NCBI GenBank assembly: GCA_017794925.1
Contig: CP051238.1
Span: 2,351,138 to 2,415,137, forward strand
Direction: 5' to 3'
Length of the DNA stretch: 64,000 nucleotides
Origin: Aestuariibacter sp.
GTDB taxonomy: Bacteria > Pseudomonadota > Gammaproteobacteria > Enterobacterales > Alteromonadaceae
The translations under genes and the position numbers were made by a program. Under the pieces are notes generated by a model, which had not been told where the DNA came from, searched no databases, and was given only the letters and a program-made list of their open reading frames with translations. This document shows, piece after piece, positions 25,476 to 33,413 of this stretch (positions are counted from its first letter, which is position 1; each line of letters begins with the position of its first letter).

Positions 25476-27191
25476 ATGATTGCAGCTCAAAAAATCACGC
25501 AGGAAGAAAAAGACGTCGTCGATCGTTTCGACCTTCGCTCAAAACTGCGCTTTAATCAGGAAACCGGCAAAATTTGGTTAGGCGAAAGCCGGTTGTTATT
25601 ACTGCACGCCAAAGCGCTAATGGAGTTGCGCACCAAACTGTTTGATTATTTAGATGACGATACGGTTAAGCGACTGCTTATTCGTATTGGTTTTGTCGCA
25701 GGTGAACAAGACGCTGATCTGGCACACAAACTCGCCGATAACATTAACAGTTATGATGTGTTCCGTATTGGGCCTGAATTACATGCGTTTGAAGGGCATG
25801 TGCGTTCGCATATCACTGAAGCGGAAATCGATTGGGAAGCGGGTCGGTTTTTCGGTGAAGTCATTGTTGAAAATTCCTGGGAAGCCGAAGCGCAATTGCA
25901 ATCCATGGGACTGTCTGACGACCCCGCATGCTGGACAATTATTGGCTATGCGTCCGGGTATACCAGCCGCTTCTTTCGGCGTTTTATTGTTTTCAAAGAA
26001 ACCCAGTGTATGTGTACCGGGGATCACCACTGTAAGTTCGTTGGCAAGCCGGCGGATTGTTGGGACGACGAAAGTTACATCGACCTGTTCCGCGATGACC
26101 CCCTGAATCCTTCACTACGTGAGATTGAAAAAGAACTCAGTCAGCTTCGGGGAAAGCGTCAGGCGAATTATGACACTGACGGTCTGGTTGGCGCGTCTCC
26201 TGAGTTTACCAGTGCGCTTAACTTGTTAAAACGTGCCGCTGATTCCCCTATTAACGTGTTGTTGTTAGGTGAGACGGGGGTGGGCAAGGAAGTGTTTGCG
26301 CGTTGGCTGCATGAACACAGTGGACGCAAAGAAAACCCCTTCATCGCGGTAAACTGCGGGGCCATTCCGCACGAGCTAATCGAAGCCGAACTGTTTGGCG
26401 TTAAAAAGGGGGCATTTACTGGCGCTCAGGAGTCTCGTCCCGGTCGGTTTGAGCGTGCTGATGGTGGTACGCTGTTTCTGGATGAACTCGGTGATCTGCC
26501 ACTTTCCGCACAGGTGAAACTGCTTCGGGTTTTACAAAGTGGTGAGGTCGAGCGCCTTGGTGACGATGTTGTAAGAAAAGTGAATGTCAGGCTGGTGGCG
26601 GCCACCAATGTTGACCTGCAACAAGCAATAAAAGAGGGTAAATTCCGCGCTGATCTCTATTACCGAATTGCGACCTATCCGGTGAGTATTCCACCTTTAC
26701 GAGAGCGACGGGCTGATATATTGCTGTTGTGTAATGCCATGATAGAGAAGTTTTCCCAAAGTTATCAAAAGCGTCTGGCTGGTCTGTCTGAACAGGCAAT
26801 GCAAGTTCTCCGACTGTACGATTGGCCGGGTAACGTGCGGGAACTGGAGAACGTAATTGAACGCGGCGTACTGCTCGCGACCGACGGTGGTTTGATTGAA
26901 TTGGACCATCTGTTCGTTAGCCCGCCTGATGTCGATACTGACGTAGAACAAACCCACATGAGTAAGGTGAATGATAAAGGGCTTGTACAACCCCTTAGCA
27001 GTCAGGACCCGCTCAGCGACCAGTACTACGACGGACTCATCGAGCAAGGTGAATTTAATCTGCACAAACACGAACAACAGATCTTTGAAGCCGCGGTGCG
27101 CAAAGCCAATGGCAATTTGACCCACGCAGCCCAGTACCTTGGTGTTACCCGACGTCAACTGGCCTATCGCATCAACGAAAAACCGCGTTAA
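25476..27191 (+). CDS. dmpR: Phenol-responsive sigma-54 activator, DmpR/MopR/XylR type
   Basis: 571 residues: XylR_N/V4R sensor (about 15-195), AAA+ (about 240-470; Walker A GETGVGKE, loop GAFTGA), Fis-type HTH at the C-terminus (AAQYLGVTRRQLAYRI). The MopR zinc ligands are all present with identical spacing (Cys152, Glu175, Cys178, Cys186), as is the phenol-contacting His (His103). The Trp of GEFxWE that also contacts the phenol hydroxyl in MopR is Val131 here. In this family binding of the aromatic relieves repression of the ATPase and activates a sigma-54 promoter, here presumably the one at 27591. Own promoter at 25409-25437. Confidence 0.9.
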   Translation: MIAAQKITQEEKDVVDRFDLRSKLRFNQETGKIWLGESRLLLLHAKALMELRTKLFDYLDDDTVKRLLIRIGFVAGEQDADLAHKLADNINSYDVFRIGPELHAFEGHVRSHITEAEIDWEAGRFFGEVIVENSWEAEAQLQSMGLSDDPACWTIIGYASGYTSRFFRRFIVFKETQCMCTGDHHCKFVGKPADCWDDESYIDLFRDDPLNPSLREIEKELSQLRGKRQANYDTDGLVGASPEFTSALNLLKRAADSPINVLLLGETGVGKEVFARWLHEHSGRKENPFIAVNCGAIPHELIEAELFGVKKGAFTGAQESRPGRFERADGGTLFLDELGDLPLSAQVKLLRVLQSGEVERLGDDVVRKVNVRLVAATNVDLQQAIKEGKFRADLYYRIATYPVSIPPLRERRADILLLCNAMIEKFSQSYQKRLAGLSEQAMQVLRLYDWPGNVRELENVIERGVLLATDGGLIELDHLFVSPPDVDTDVEQTHMSKVNDKGLVQPLSSQDPLSDQYYDGLIEQGEFNLHKHEQQIFEAAVRKANGNLTHAAQYLGVTRRQLAYRINEKPR

Positions 27192-27195
27192 ACGT

Positions 27196-27249
27196 CACAA
27201 AAGTAGAAAGCGCCACAAAAGCAGAAAGCGCTGCAAAAGCAGAAAACGC
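27196..27249 (+). repeat. Three tandem 18-bp repeats after dmpR
   Basis: Units begin at 27196, 27214 and 27232 and share the core AAAAGYAGAAARCGC. The repeats begin 5 nt after the dmpR stop. No function is evident. Confidence 0.7.
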
Positions 27250-27254
27250 TGCCT

Positions 27255-27288
27255 GAACAGATTGCCTGCCGGTGTTGGCAATCTGTTC
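27255..27288 (+). terminator. Hairpin/terminator after dmpR
   Basis: GAACAGATTGCC (27255-27266), 10-base loop, GGCAATCTGTTC (27277-27288): a perfect 12-bp stem, followed only by TT and a C/T-rich run. Probably ends dmpR transcription. Of the 474-bp gap to dmpB, the rest holds the regulatory region described next. Confidence 0.6.
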
Positions 27289-27470
27289 TTCTCACCCTTA
27301 CTTTAACTGTATTGATTGACCTGGCAGTGCCTTTTTTGTCATCGCCAGTGGCAATGCTATTTGCATTCAAGACCGTTTTAAATTTCCCCATCTGCGAGTC
27401 ACTTCACCGGCCATGGGATTTTTCTAATCCACCCATCGCGCTGTAAACCATTACGCCAACCTGCTCAAAG

Positions 27471-27528
27471 CTTACAAAAATGTAAGGCGGTTAATGGTGT
27501 TTAACATTATCGTTAATTTTTCATTAAC
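27471..27528 (+). promoter_or_regulatory. Candidate DmpR upstream activating sequences
   Basis: Three inverted repeats about two helical turns apart: CTTAC/GTAAG (27471-27486), GTTAA/TTAAC (27490-27505) and GTTAAT/ATTAAC (27512-27528). They lie 65-120 bp before the -24/-12 element, where sigma-54 activators usually bind. An A+T-rich stretch separates them, suitable for DNA bending. The half-sites differ from the classical TTGATCAA-type XylR site, so this is tentative. Confidence 0.45.
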
Positions 27529-27590
27529 AATTAGTGGTTTTTATCTCATTTTATTTCAATTTTTTCATATAAAACAGGAACTTGCTGTTT

Positions 27591-27606
27591 TGGCATGGTA
27601 TCTGTA
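27591..27606 (+). promoter_or_regulatory. Degenerate sigma-54 promoter of the dmpB-dmpKLMNOP operon
   Basis: TGGCAT (27591-27596), 5 bases, CTGTA (27602-27606). GG and the -12 G are spaced correctly (10 bases), but the invariant GC is GT. The -24 half matches the TOL Pu promoter (TGGCATGG). It lies 60 bp before dmpB and downstream of dmpR. Confidence 0.5.
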
Positions 27607-27665
27607 ATGGTTAATGTAATGTAACTGATAAACGCGAAATAAAAACATAAAGTGGAGAACATATT

Positions 27666-28595
27666 ATGGCGATGACAGGTGTATTACGACCAGGGCATGT
27701 TGCAGTTCGAGTACTGGATTTGGATGAAGCCGTTAAATTTTACGGTGATGTCATGGGACTGGTCGAAACCGGCCGCGATGACCAGGGACGTGTTTATTTT
27801 AAATGCTGGGATGAGCAGGATCACAACAGCTATATCATTCGCGAAGCCGACCAGGCAGGAGTGGATTTTGTAGGTTTCAAAGTACTCGACAGCGACACCC
27901 TCAATAAACTTGAGAAAGACTTGAATACCTATGGCGTTGAAACCCGCCGCATTGAAGCTGGTGACATGCTGGAAACCGGCGAACGCGTTCGCTTTACCCT
28001 GCCTTCCGGACATGAATTTGAGCTGTTTGCCGAGAAGACCAAAGTGGGTAACGGCATGGGACTGACTAACCCTGCGCCCTGGTATTCTCAAAGCGAGCAC
28101 GGCATTGCCCCGCTTCGTCTCGACCATATGCTGTTATATGGACCAGACATCGCAAAAGTAAAAGCGATTTTTGAGGACGTGCTTGGCTTCTACCTGGTGG
28201 AACGTGTACTGGGAGAAGACAACGAGACAGAAGCGGGTATCTGGTTGTCCTGCTCACACAAAGTCCACGATATCGCCTTTGTTGAATATCCTGAGCCAGG
28301 CAAACTTCACCACACTTCTTTCTTAATGGACAGCTGGGAGCAGGTGCTTCGCGCCGGTGACATCATGTCGATGAACGAAGTGGCAGTGGATATCGGCCCA
28401 ACCCGTCACGGTATTACCCGAGGCTGCACTATCTACGCCTGGGACCCATCCGGCAACCGTTTTGAAACCTTCATGGGCGGCTATCACCCTTACCCTGATT
28501 ACGAAACCATCACCTGGACCTGGGATAACTTTGCTCAGGGGCTCGATTACCCGCAGCGCAAGTTACACGAAAGCTTCCTGACGGTAGTGAGCTAA
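27666..28595 (+). CDS. dmpB: Catechol 2,3-dioxygenase (extradiol, XylE/DmpB type)
   Basis: 309 residues, two vicinal-oxygen-chelate domains. The Fe(II) ligands are recognisable: His154 (RLDHMLL), His215 or 216 (KLHHTSF) and Glu267 (GNRFETF), with the acid/base residues His201 (KVHDIAF) and His248 (PTRHGI). It opens catechol between C2 and C3 to give 2-hydroxymuconic semialdehyde. Preceded by GTGGAG at suitable spacing. Unusually it is promoter-proximal, before the phenol hydroxylase genes; in dmp operons it follows them. The ferredoxin that reactivates it (dmpQ) is 11 kb away. Confidence 0.95.
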   Translation: MAMTGVLRPGHVAVRVLDLDEAVKFYGDVMGLVETGRDDQGRVYFKCWDEQDHNSYIIREADQAGVDFVGFKVLDSDTLNKLEKDLNTYGVETRRIEAGDMLETGERVRFTLPSGHEFELFAEKTKVGNGMGLTNPAPWYSQSEHGIAPLRLDHMLLYGPDIAKVKAIFEDVLGFYLVERVLGEDNETEAGIWLSCSHKVHDIAFVEYPEPGKLHHTSFLMDSWEQVLRAGDIMSMNEVAVDIGPTRHGITRGCTIYAWDPSGNRFETFMGGYHPYPDYETITWTWDNFAQGLDYPQRKLHESFLTVVS

Positions 28596-28616
28596 TAGTA
28601 ACCCGGAGGACAAATC

Positions 28617-28898
28617 ATGAATGACAGTATTGCAGCGCCCAAAGAACAGTTCGACACCACACTTCATTATGTGCGGGTAACGGGCAAGCGCGACGACGGA
28701 TTTGTCGAATTTGATTTCAGTGTCGGCCAGCCTGAAGTGGCGTTGGAAATGGTGCTCAAGCAACAGGACTTTGAAAAGTTCTGCGCTGAACAAAACGTGA
28801 TCTTTCTCGATCAGGACAGCAAGGTGTCTGATGACGAAGAAAAGAGCGCCTTCCAATGGAGTCTGCATGATGCCACTCACCATTTTCGCGGTGAATAG
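28617..28898 (+). CDS. dmpK: Phenol hydroxylase assembly subunit P0
   Basis: 93 residues matching DmpK/PhK: the VRVTGKRDDGFVEFDFSVGQP stretch near residues 20-40 is typical. In phenol hydroxylases this subunit helps assemble the iron-containing oxygenase and is not needed for turnover. ATG preceded by GGAGGA. It lies 21 nt after dmpB and 26 nt before dmpL. Confidence 0.9.
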   Translation: MNDSIAAPKEQFDTTLHYVRVTGKRDDGFVEFDFSVGQPEVALEMVLKQQDFEKFCAEQNVIFLDQDSKVSDDEEKSAFQWSLHDATHHFRGE

Positions 28899-28924
28899 CC
28901 AGGCCAGAATAAGAGGAAAGAGTT

Positions 28925-29923
28925 ATGCAAATAGATGTACAAACAGTCAATATTGCACAAAAGAATCAGACCTTTACGCATTTAAAGAAGCGTTTCGGCG
29001 ACAAGAAAATTCCATCCCGTTATCAGGAAGCCAGCTATGATTTGCAGGCAGTTGAAAACCTGCATTATCGTCCTACCTGGGCGCCGGAACAGGAACTGTA
29101 TGATCCTAACTTAAGTAAAATCCGCATGTCGGACTGGTATGACTTAAAAGACCCGCGCCAGTTCTACTACAGTACGTATACGCTTAACCGCGCCAAGCAA
29201 CAGGAAACCATGGAGTCAAACTTCAAAACGGTTGAGTCGCTAAACCTGATTGAAGGCATGCCTGATCCGGTACTAAAAATCACTCAGGATTTGTTAATCC
29301 CTCTCCGCCATCTTAACTACGCTTCAAACCTGAACAATACGCTGGTTTGCGGCTATGGCTATGGCACGGTGTTTACGCAACCTTGCGTGTATCACGCCAT
29401 GGACAACCTGGGTATTGCCCAGTATTTGTCCCGTCTGGGTCTGATGATCGGCGATGTTGAGTCGCTGGAAGCCGCCAAACAGGACTGGATGGAAAGTGAT
29501 GCCTGGCAACCACTTCGACGCTCTCTTGAAGATCTCATGTGCGTGCGTGATCCCGTTGAAGTGTTTATCAAACAAAACTTTGTCCTCGACGGGCTGCTTT
29601 ATCCACTGGTGTATCAACGCATTGTAGATAAACACCTGCTGGAGTTAGGCGGCTCTGGTATCTCCATTCTCACGCAGTTCATGACCAACTGGTATTTGGA
29701 ATCGGTCCGTTGGGTAGATTCGGTAGTGAAAACCATGGCCGCAGAGTCTGCTGAAAATAAAGCCGTACTGGAAGAATGGATCGACAGTGCTGCTAATCAC
29801 TTTACCTCAGTGTTACTGCCAGTTGCCGGTTTAGCGGTTGAAGGTAACCACACTGATGAGCTGGTTAGTGAGGTCCACGAAGGGTTAATGAAGCGTGCCA
29901 CGAAAGCAGGCCTGTTTAAGTAG
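28925..29923 (+). CDS. dmpL: Phenol hydroxylase oxygenase subunit P1 (beta)
   Basis: 332 residues, the size of DmpL. It belongs to the ferritin-like beta subunits of soluble diiron monooxygenases, without the iron-binding DExRH pairs. Recognisable are RPTWAPEQELYDP near residue 55 and DPRQFYYSTYTLNRA near 77, both typical of multicomponent phenol hydroxylases. It forms the (alpha-beta-gamma)2 oxygenase with DmpN and DmpO. It is 8 nt from dmpM. Confidence 0.93.
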   Translation: MQIDVQTVNIAQKNQTFTHLKKRFGDKKIPSRYQEASYDLQAVENLHYRPTWAPEQELYDPNLSKIRMSDWYDLKDPRQFYYSTYTLNRAKQQETMESNFKTVESLNLIEGMPDPVLKITQDLLIPLRHLNYASNLNNTLVCGYGYGTVFTQPCVYHAMDNLGIAQYLSRLGLMIGDVESLEAAKQDWMESDAWQPLRRSLEDLMCVRDPVEVFIKQNFVLDGLLYPLVYQRIVDKHLLELGGSGISILTQFMTNWYLESVRWVDSVVKTMAAESAENKAVLEEWIDSAANHFTSVLLPVAGLAVEGNHTDELVSEVHEGLMKRATKAGLFK

Positions 29924-29931
29924 GAAGCCCC

Positions 29932-30201
29932 ATGTCTAAAGTATTTATCATTTTACAAGCCAACGAAGATACCCGGCCAATTGTGGAAGCCATTGAGCAG
30001 GACAACCCGGATGCCGAAGTCGTGCATGAACCGGCGATGGTAAAAGTGCAGGCTGAAGGCAGTCTGGTTGTGCGACGCGAGACCATTGAAGAAGAGATTG
30101 GCCGAGAGTTCGACATGCAGGAACTCAACATCAACTTAATCACGCTGAGCGGCAACGTCGATGAAGACGAAGACGCTCTGACACTCACCTGGAACAGCTA
30201 G
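29932..30201 (+). CDS. dmpM: Phenol hydroxylase regulatory (effector) protein P2
   Basis: 89 residues with the MmoB/DmpM effector-protein pattern (VFIILQANEDTRPIVEAIEQ at the N-terminus). This cofactor-free protein docks on the oxygenase and is needed for efficient turnover. Followed 9 nt later by dmpN. Confidence 0.93.
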   Translation: MSKVFIILQANEDTRPIVEAIEQDNPDAEVVHEPAMVKVQAEGSLVVRRETIEEEIGREFDMQELNINLITLSGNVDEDEDALTLTWNS

Positions 30202-30210
30202 GAGACTATC

Positions 30211-31725
30211 GTGGATATTAAAAAGACTCCAAAGAAACTCAACGTTAAAGAGAAGTATCGCTTAATGACCCGCGATCTGGCCTGGGAGCCAAGCTATCGC
30301 GATGAGAAAGAAATCTACCCCTATGTTGATTACGAAGGCATTAAGGTTCACGACTGGTCGAAGTGGGAAGATCCGTTCCGCTTAACCATGGACGCTTATT
30401 GGAAATACCAGGCAGAAAAAGAGCGTAAGTATTATGCGATTATAGATGCCCATGCACAGAACAACGGCCATCTGAACGTAACTGACGCGCGTTACCTGAC
30501 GGCAATTAAACTGTTCCTGCAGGGCATCAGCCCGGGTGAATATGCGGCCCACCGCGGTTTTGCCCGTGTAGGTCGTGAATTTGCCGGTGTGGGTCCGCAG
30601 GTGGCGTGTCAGATGCAGTCCATCGACGAGATCCGCCATGCCCAAACCCAGGTGCACGCCATGTCGAACTACAACAAGTTCTACAATGGCTTTAAGGATT
30701 TTGCGACCCAGCGTGACCGTATCTGGTACACCTCTGTACCGCGTTCTTTCTTTGACGATGCCATGTCAGCAGGGCCATTTGAGTTCCTGATCGCGATTGG
30801 CTTCTCATTCGAATACGTATTGACTAACTTACTGTTCGTACCATTTATGTCAGGCGCAGCCTACAACGGTGACATGGCGACCTGTACGTTTGGTTTCTCT
30901 GCGCAGTCGGACGAGGCTCGTCATATGACGCTGGGTCTGGAATGTATCAAGTTTATGCTTGAACAGGATCCGGACAACATCCCTATTGTTCAGAAATGGA
31001 TTGATAAGTGGTTCTGGCGCGGCTGTCGTCTGCTCACCCTGGTGGCGGCGATGATGGATTACATGTTACCTAAACGTGTTATGTCCTGGCGTGAAGCCTG
31101 GAACATTTACGGCGTGGAAAACGGTAACGCGTTGTTCCGTGACCTGGCTCGCTACGGCATTAAGCCGCCAATGCATTGGGACGACGTTGAAAAGTCAATT
31201 GACCATACCTCCCACCAAATCATGTTGGGTCTGTATCAATGGAAATTCGGTACAGCGTTCCATGCCTGGACGCCTTCTGCCAGTGATATTGAATGGTTGA
31301 AAGAGAAGTATCCAACCACCTTCGAAAAATACTATCTGCCACGTTGGGAGTATGCCATTGCGCAAAAAGAAGCGGGTGGGGAATACAACAACTTTGGTCT
31401 GCCTAAACTGTGTCAGACCTGTCAGCTACCTTGCTTGTTTACTGAGCCGGATGATCCAACACAACTGTGTCACCGTGAAACTGAATACGAAGGTGAGAAA
31501 TATCACTTCTGTTCTGATGGTTGTCAGCATGTGTTTGAACAGGAACCTGAGAAGTACGTACAGGCCTGGCTACCCATGCCAGCGCTGATGCAGGAACCGT
31601 TAAAAGGCGACCTGGCTGCCTGGATGGAGTGGGTAAGTCTTGAGCCTACTGCGGCGGGGGAATACGCGAACTCCGAAGACAAAGCCAACTTTGAAAAATG
31701 GCGTAAGCAGGTTTCTACCGACTAA
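30211..31725 (+). CDS. dmpN: Phenol hydroxylase large oxygenase subunit P3 (diiron)
   Basis: 504 residues from a GTG start with TAGGAGA upstream. The two diiron motifs are present as DEIRHAQ (about residue 139) and DEARHMT (about residue 234), plus further helices. The C-terminal 110 residues carry a Cys-rich YHS-type segment (CQTCQLPCLF, then CHRE and FCSDGC), as in other DmpN proteins. This is the catalytic subunit hydroxylating phenol to catechol with O2. Slightly shorter than DmpN of Pseudomonas CF600 (about 517). Confidence 0.95.
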   Translation: MDIKKTPKKLNVKEKYRLMTRDLAWEPSYRDEKEIYPYVDYEGIKVHDWSKWEDPFRLTMDAYWKYQAEKERKYYAIIDAHAQNNGHLNVTDARYLTAIKLFLQGISPGEYAAHRGFARVGREFAGVGPQVACQMQSIDEIRHAQTQVHAMSNYNKFYNGFKDFATQRDRIWYTSVPRSFFDDAMSAGPFEFLIAIGFSFEYVLTNLLFVPFMSGAAYNGDMATCTFGFSAQSDEARHMTLGLECIKFMLEQDPDNIPIVQKWIDKWFWRGCRLLTLVAAMMDYMLPKRVMSWREAWNIYGVENGNALFRDLARYGIKPPMHWDDVEKSIDHTSHQIMLGLYQWKFGTAFHAWTPSASDIEWLKEKYPTTFEKYYLPRWEYAIAQKEAGGEYNNFGLPKLCQTCQLPCLFTEPDDPTQLCHRETEYEGEKYHFCSDGCQHVFEQEPEKYVQAWLPMPALMQEPLKGDLAAWMEWVSLEPTAAGEYANSEDKANFEKWRKQVSTD

Positions 31726-31741
31726 TAACCGTTAATAACAA

Positions 31742-31782
31742 GCCACCTGGTAGTGCAGGTGGCAAAGCCTGTAAACACAGGC
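31742..31782 (+). other. Two consecutive stem-loops between dmpN and dmpO
   Basis: GCCACCT/AGGTGGC (31742-31748 with 31757-31763) and GCCTGT/ACAGGC (31767-31772 with 31777-31782), just ahead of the dmpO ribosome-binding site and without T runs. More like mRNA processing or stability elements than a terminator. Confidence 0.6.
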
Positions 31783-31800
31783 AATAGCAGGAGAATGATT

Positions 31801-32163
31801 ATGGCAGTTGTTGCTAATGGGGAATACAAGTTTCCTTCTCAGGACAGAGTAGAAAAATACTATGGACATCAGTTGCTATTTGCATGCTGGGATCACCACA
31901 TGCTGATGGCTGCGCCCTTTATGTTGTTCGGTTCGCCGGATCAAAAGCTCGGTGACATCATAGAACAACAACTCAAGCCGCTAATGCAACCCGATCCTGA
32001 TTTCGAAAACATCGATTGGGATGCCATTGAATGGACCAAAAGCGGTGAGCCGTGGACGCCCGACTTTAATAAATCAATAAAGGAAAATGGCTTAGTGCAT
32101 AAAGAGCAATTCCGGTTTAAAACGCCTGGTTTGTCGACACTGGTTCCGCCTCAGGGAGAATAA
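31801..32163 (+). CDS. dmpO: Phenol hydroxylase oxygenase subunit P4 (gamma)
   Basis: 120 residues, DmpO size. Start 31801 has AGGAG at 31789-31793; the frame is open 16 codons further up but through a stem-loop region. VANGEYKFPSQDRVE near the N-terminus and HHMLMAAPFMLFG are family features. Third subunit of the oxygenase. The stop is 2 nt before dmpP. Confidence 0.92.
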   Translation: MAVVANGEYKFPSQDRVEKYYGHQLLFACWDHHMLMAAPFMLFGSPDQKLGDIIEQQLKPLMQPDPDFENIDWDAIEWTKSGEPWTPDFNKSIKENGLVHKEQFRFKTPGLSTLVPPQGE

Positions 32164-32165
32164 CC

Positions 32166-33227
32166 ATGAGCTTTGAAGTAACCATTGAGCCACTGGGGCA
32201 AACTATTGAGGTAGAGGAAGAGCAAACCATTCTGGATGCGGCACTGCGGGCAGGGATTTACCTGCCTCATGCCTGCTGCCACGGATTGTGTGCGACCTGT
32301 AAGATTGACGTGCTGGAAGGTGACGTTGATCATGGCGAAGCGTCCAGTTTTGCATTGATGGACTTTGAACGGGATGAGAACAAATGCCTGGCTTGTTGCG
32401 CTATCCCGGAAAGCGACCTGGTGATCGAAGCCGAGATTGAAGAAGATCCGGATTCTCGCAATTTACCCGTTCAGGATTTCCAGTGCACGGTGAGCCGCAT
32501 TGAGGATCTCACGCCAACTATTAAAGGTATCTGGTTAAAAATTGAAGAGGCTGACGGTATTGATTTCCAGGCGGGTCAGTACATCAATCTCAATTTACCC
32601 GATGACATTGGCAGCCGGGCGTTTTCGATAGCCAGCACGCCGGCCGAGTCGGGTGAAATTGAACTCAATATCCGTAAAGTCCCCGGCGGCGTGGGTACAG
32701 CCTATATTCACGATGAGCTGAAAGAGGGCGATGAGATTTCCTTTAGCGGACCCTATGGACGCTTCTTTGTAAAGAAGTCCGCTCACATGCCCATGATCTT
32801 CATGGCCGGTGGTTCCGGGTTGTCCAGCCCACGTTCAATGATTGTCGAATTACTGGAAGAAGGCTGTGACCTACCTATCACACTGGTTTATGGCCAGCGT
32901 ACCCGTCAAGAGCTCTATTATCACGATGAGTTTTTAGCGTTAGCAGAGAAGTACAGCAACTTTACTTACATTCCAGCTCTCTCTGATCCGGGCGATGAGC
33001 CCGACTGGTCAGGCGAAACCGGGTTTGTACATGAAGCTGCCCAACGGGCATTTGACGGCAACTTCAGCGGTCACAAAGCTTACTTATGTGGGCCACCTCT
33101 TATGATAGACGCCTGCATAAACACGCTCATGCAGGGACGGTTGTTCGAACGAGATATCTATACAGAGAAATTTATCTCGGCTGCCGATGCGCAACAAGTG
33201 CGCAGTCCATTGTTTAAAAACATTTAA
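32166..33227 (+). CDS. dmpP: Phenol hydroxylase reductase P5 (FAD, 2Fe-2S)
   Basis: 353 residues. The N-terminal plant-type ferredoxin domain has cluster ligands in CCHGLCATC and, 30 residues on, CLACC. An FAD domain (RAFSIAS) and an NAD domain (FMAGGSGLSSPRSM, ending LCGPPLMI) follow. It passes electrons from NADH to the DmpLNO oxygenase. Last gene of the upper operon; a terminator and a separate promoter region for dmpC follow. Confidence 0.95.
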   Translation: MSFEVTIEPLGQTIEVEEEQTILDAALRAGIYLPHACCHGLCATCKIDVLEGDVDHGEASSFALMDFERDENKCLACCAIPESDLVIEAEIEEDPDSRNLPVQDFQCTVSRIEDLTPTIKGIWLKIEEADGIDFQAGQYINLNLPDDIGSRAFSIASTPAESGEIELNIRKVPGGVGTAYIHDELKEGDEISFSGPYGRFFVKKSAHMPMIFMAGGSGLSSPRSMIVELLEEGCDLPITLVYGQRTRQELYYHDEFLALAEKYSNFTYIPALSDPGDEPDWSGETGFVHEAAQRAFDGNFSGHKAYLCGPPLMIDACINTLMQGRLFERDIYTEKFISAADAQQVRSPLFKNI

Positions 33228-33246
33228 TCAGGTTACCCAACCATTG

Positions 33247-33267
33247 AACACAGGGATGTGTTTTTTT
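33247..33267 (+). terminator. Rho-independent terminator after dmpP
   Basis: AACACA (33247-33252), loop GGGA, TGTGTT (33257-33262), then five more T. A short stem but a good T tract. Separates the upper (phenol hydroxylase) from the lower (dmpC) operon. Confidence 0.7.
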
Positions 33268-33279
33268 GTTATCCAAAGC

Positions 33280-33317
33280 ATACCTAAAAGGTATTGGTTT
33301 CTCAGTTAAATGGTATT
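33280..33317 (+). promoter_or_regulatory. LysR-type operator upstream of dmpC
   Basis: ATACC-TAAAA-GGTAT (33280-33294), a perfect ATAC-N7-GTAT palindrome, with a second half-site GTATT at 33313-33317, 22 bp from the first GTAT. Sequence and spacing match the site beside the LysR gene at 18479-18516, so the same regulator probably binds both. Confidence 0.72.
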
Positions 33318-33345
33318 AGACGGTATGTGGTGTGGCATTTACACT
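33317..33345 (+). promoter_or_regulatory. Candidate LysR-activated promoter of the lower meta operon
   Basis: TAGACG (33317-33322), 17-base spacer, TACACT (33340-33345). Weak by itself, as expected for an activator-dependent promoter; the LysR palindrome is centred near -65 of the expected start. Confidence 0.4.
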
Positions 33346-33413
33346 TATTTTGTTGTTATTGAGTTGTAAATATAAATTTAAAGGCTTGCTCAAAGCCATA
33401 AGCGAGAATTGAT

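Noticed and set aside
25734..25741. GCCGATAA inside dmpR
   Set aside because: No TAAA-like -35 at the right distance (TGAT). Similar lone matches at 14667 in flrA and 22355 in the Ycf48-like gene were rejected for the same reason.
27196..27249. Short repeats considered as a CRISPR array
   Set aside because: Directly tandem 18-bp units without spacers and no cas genes.
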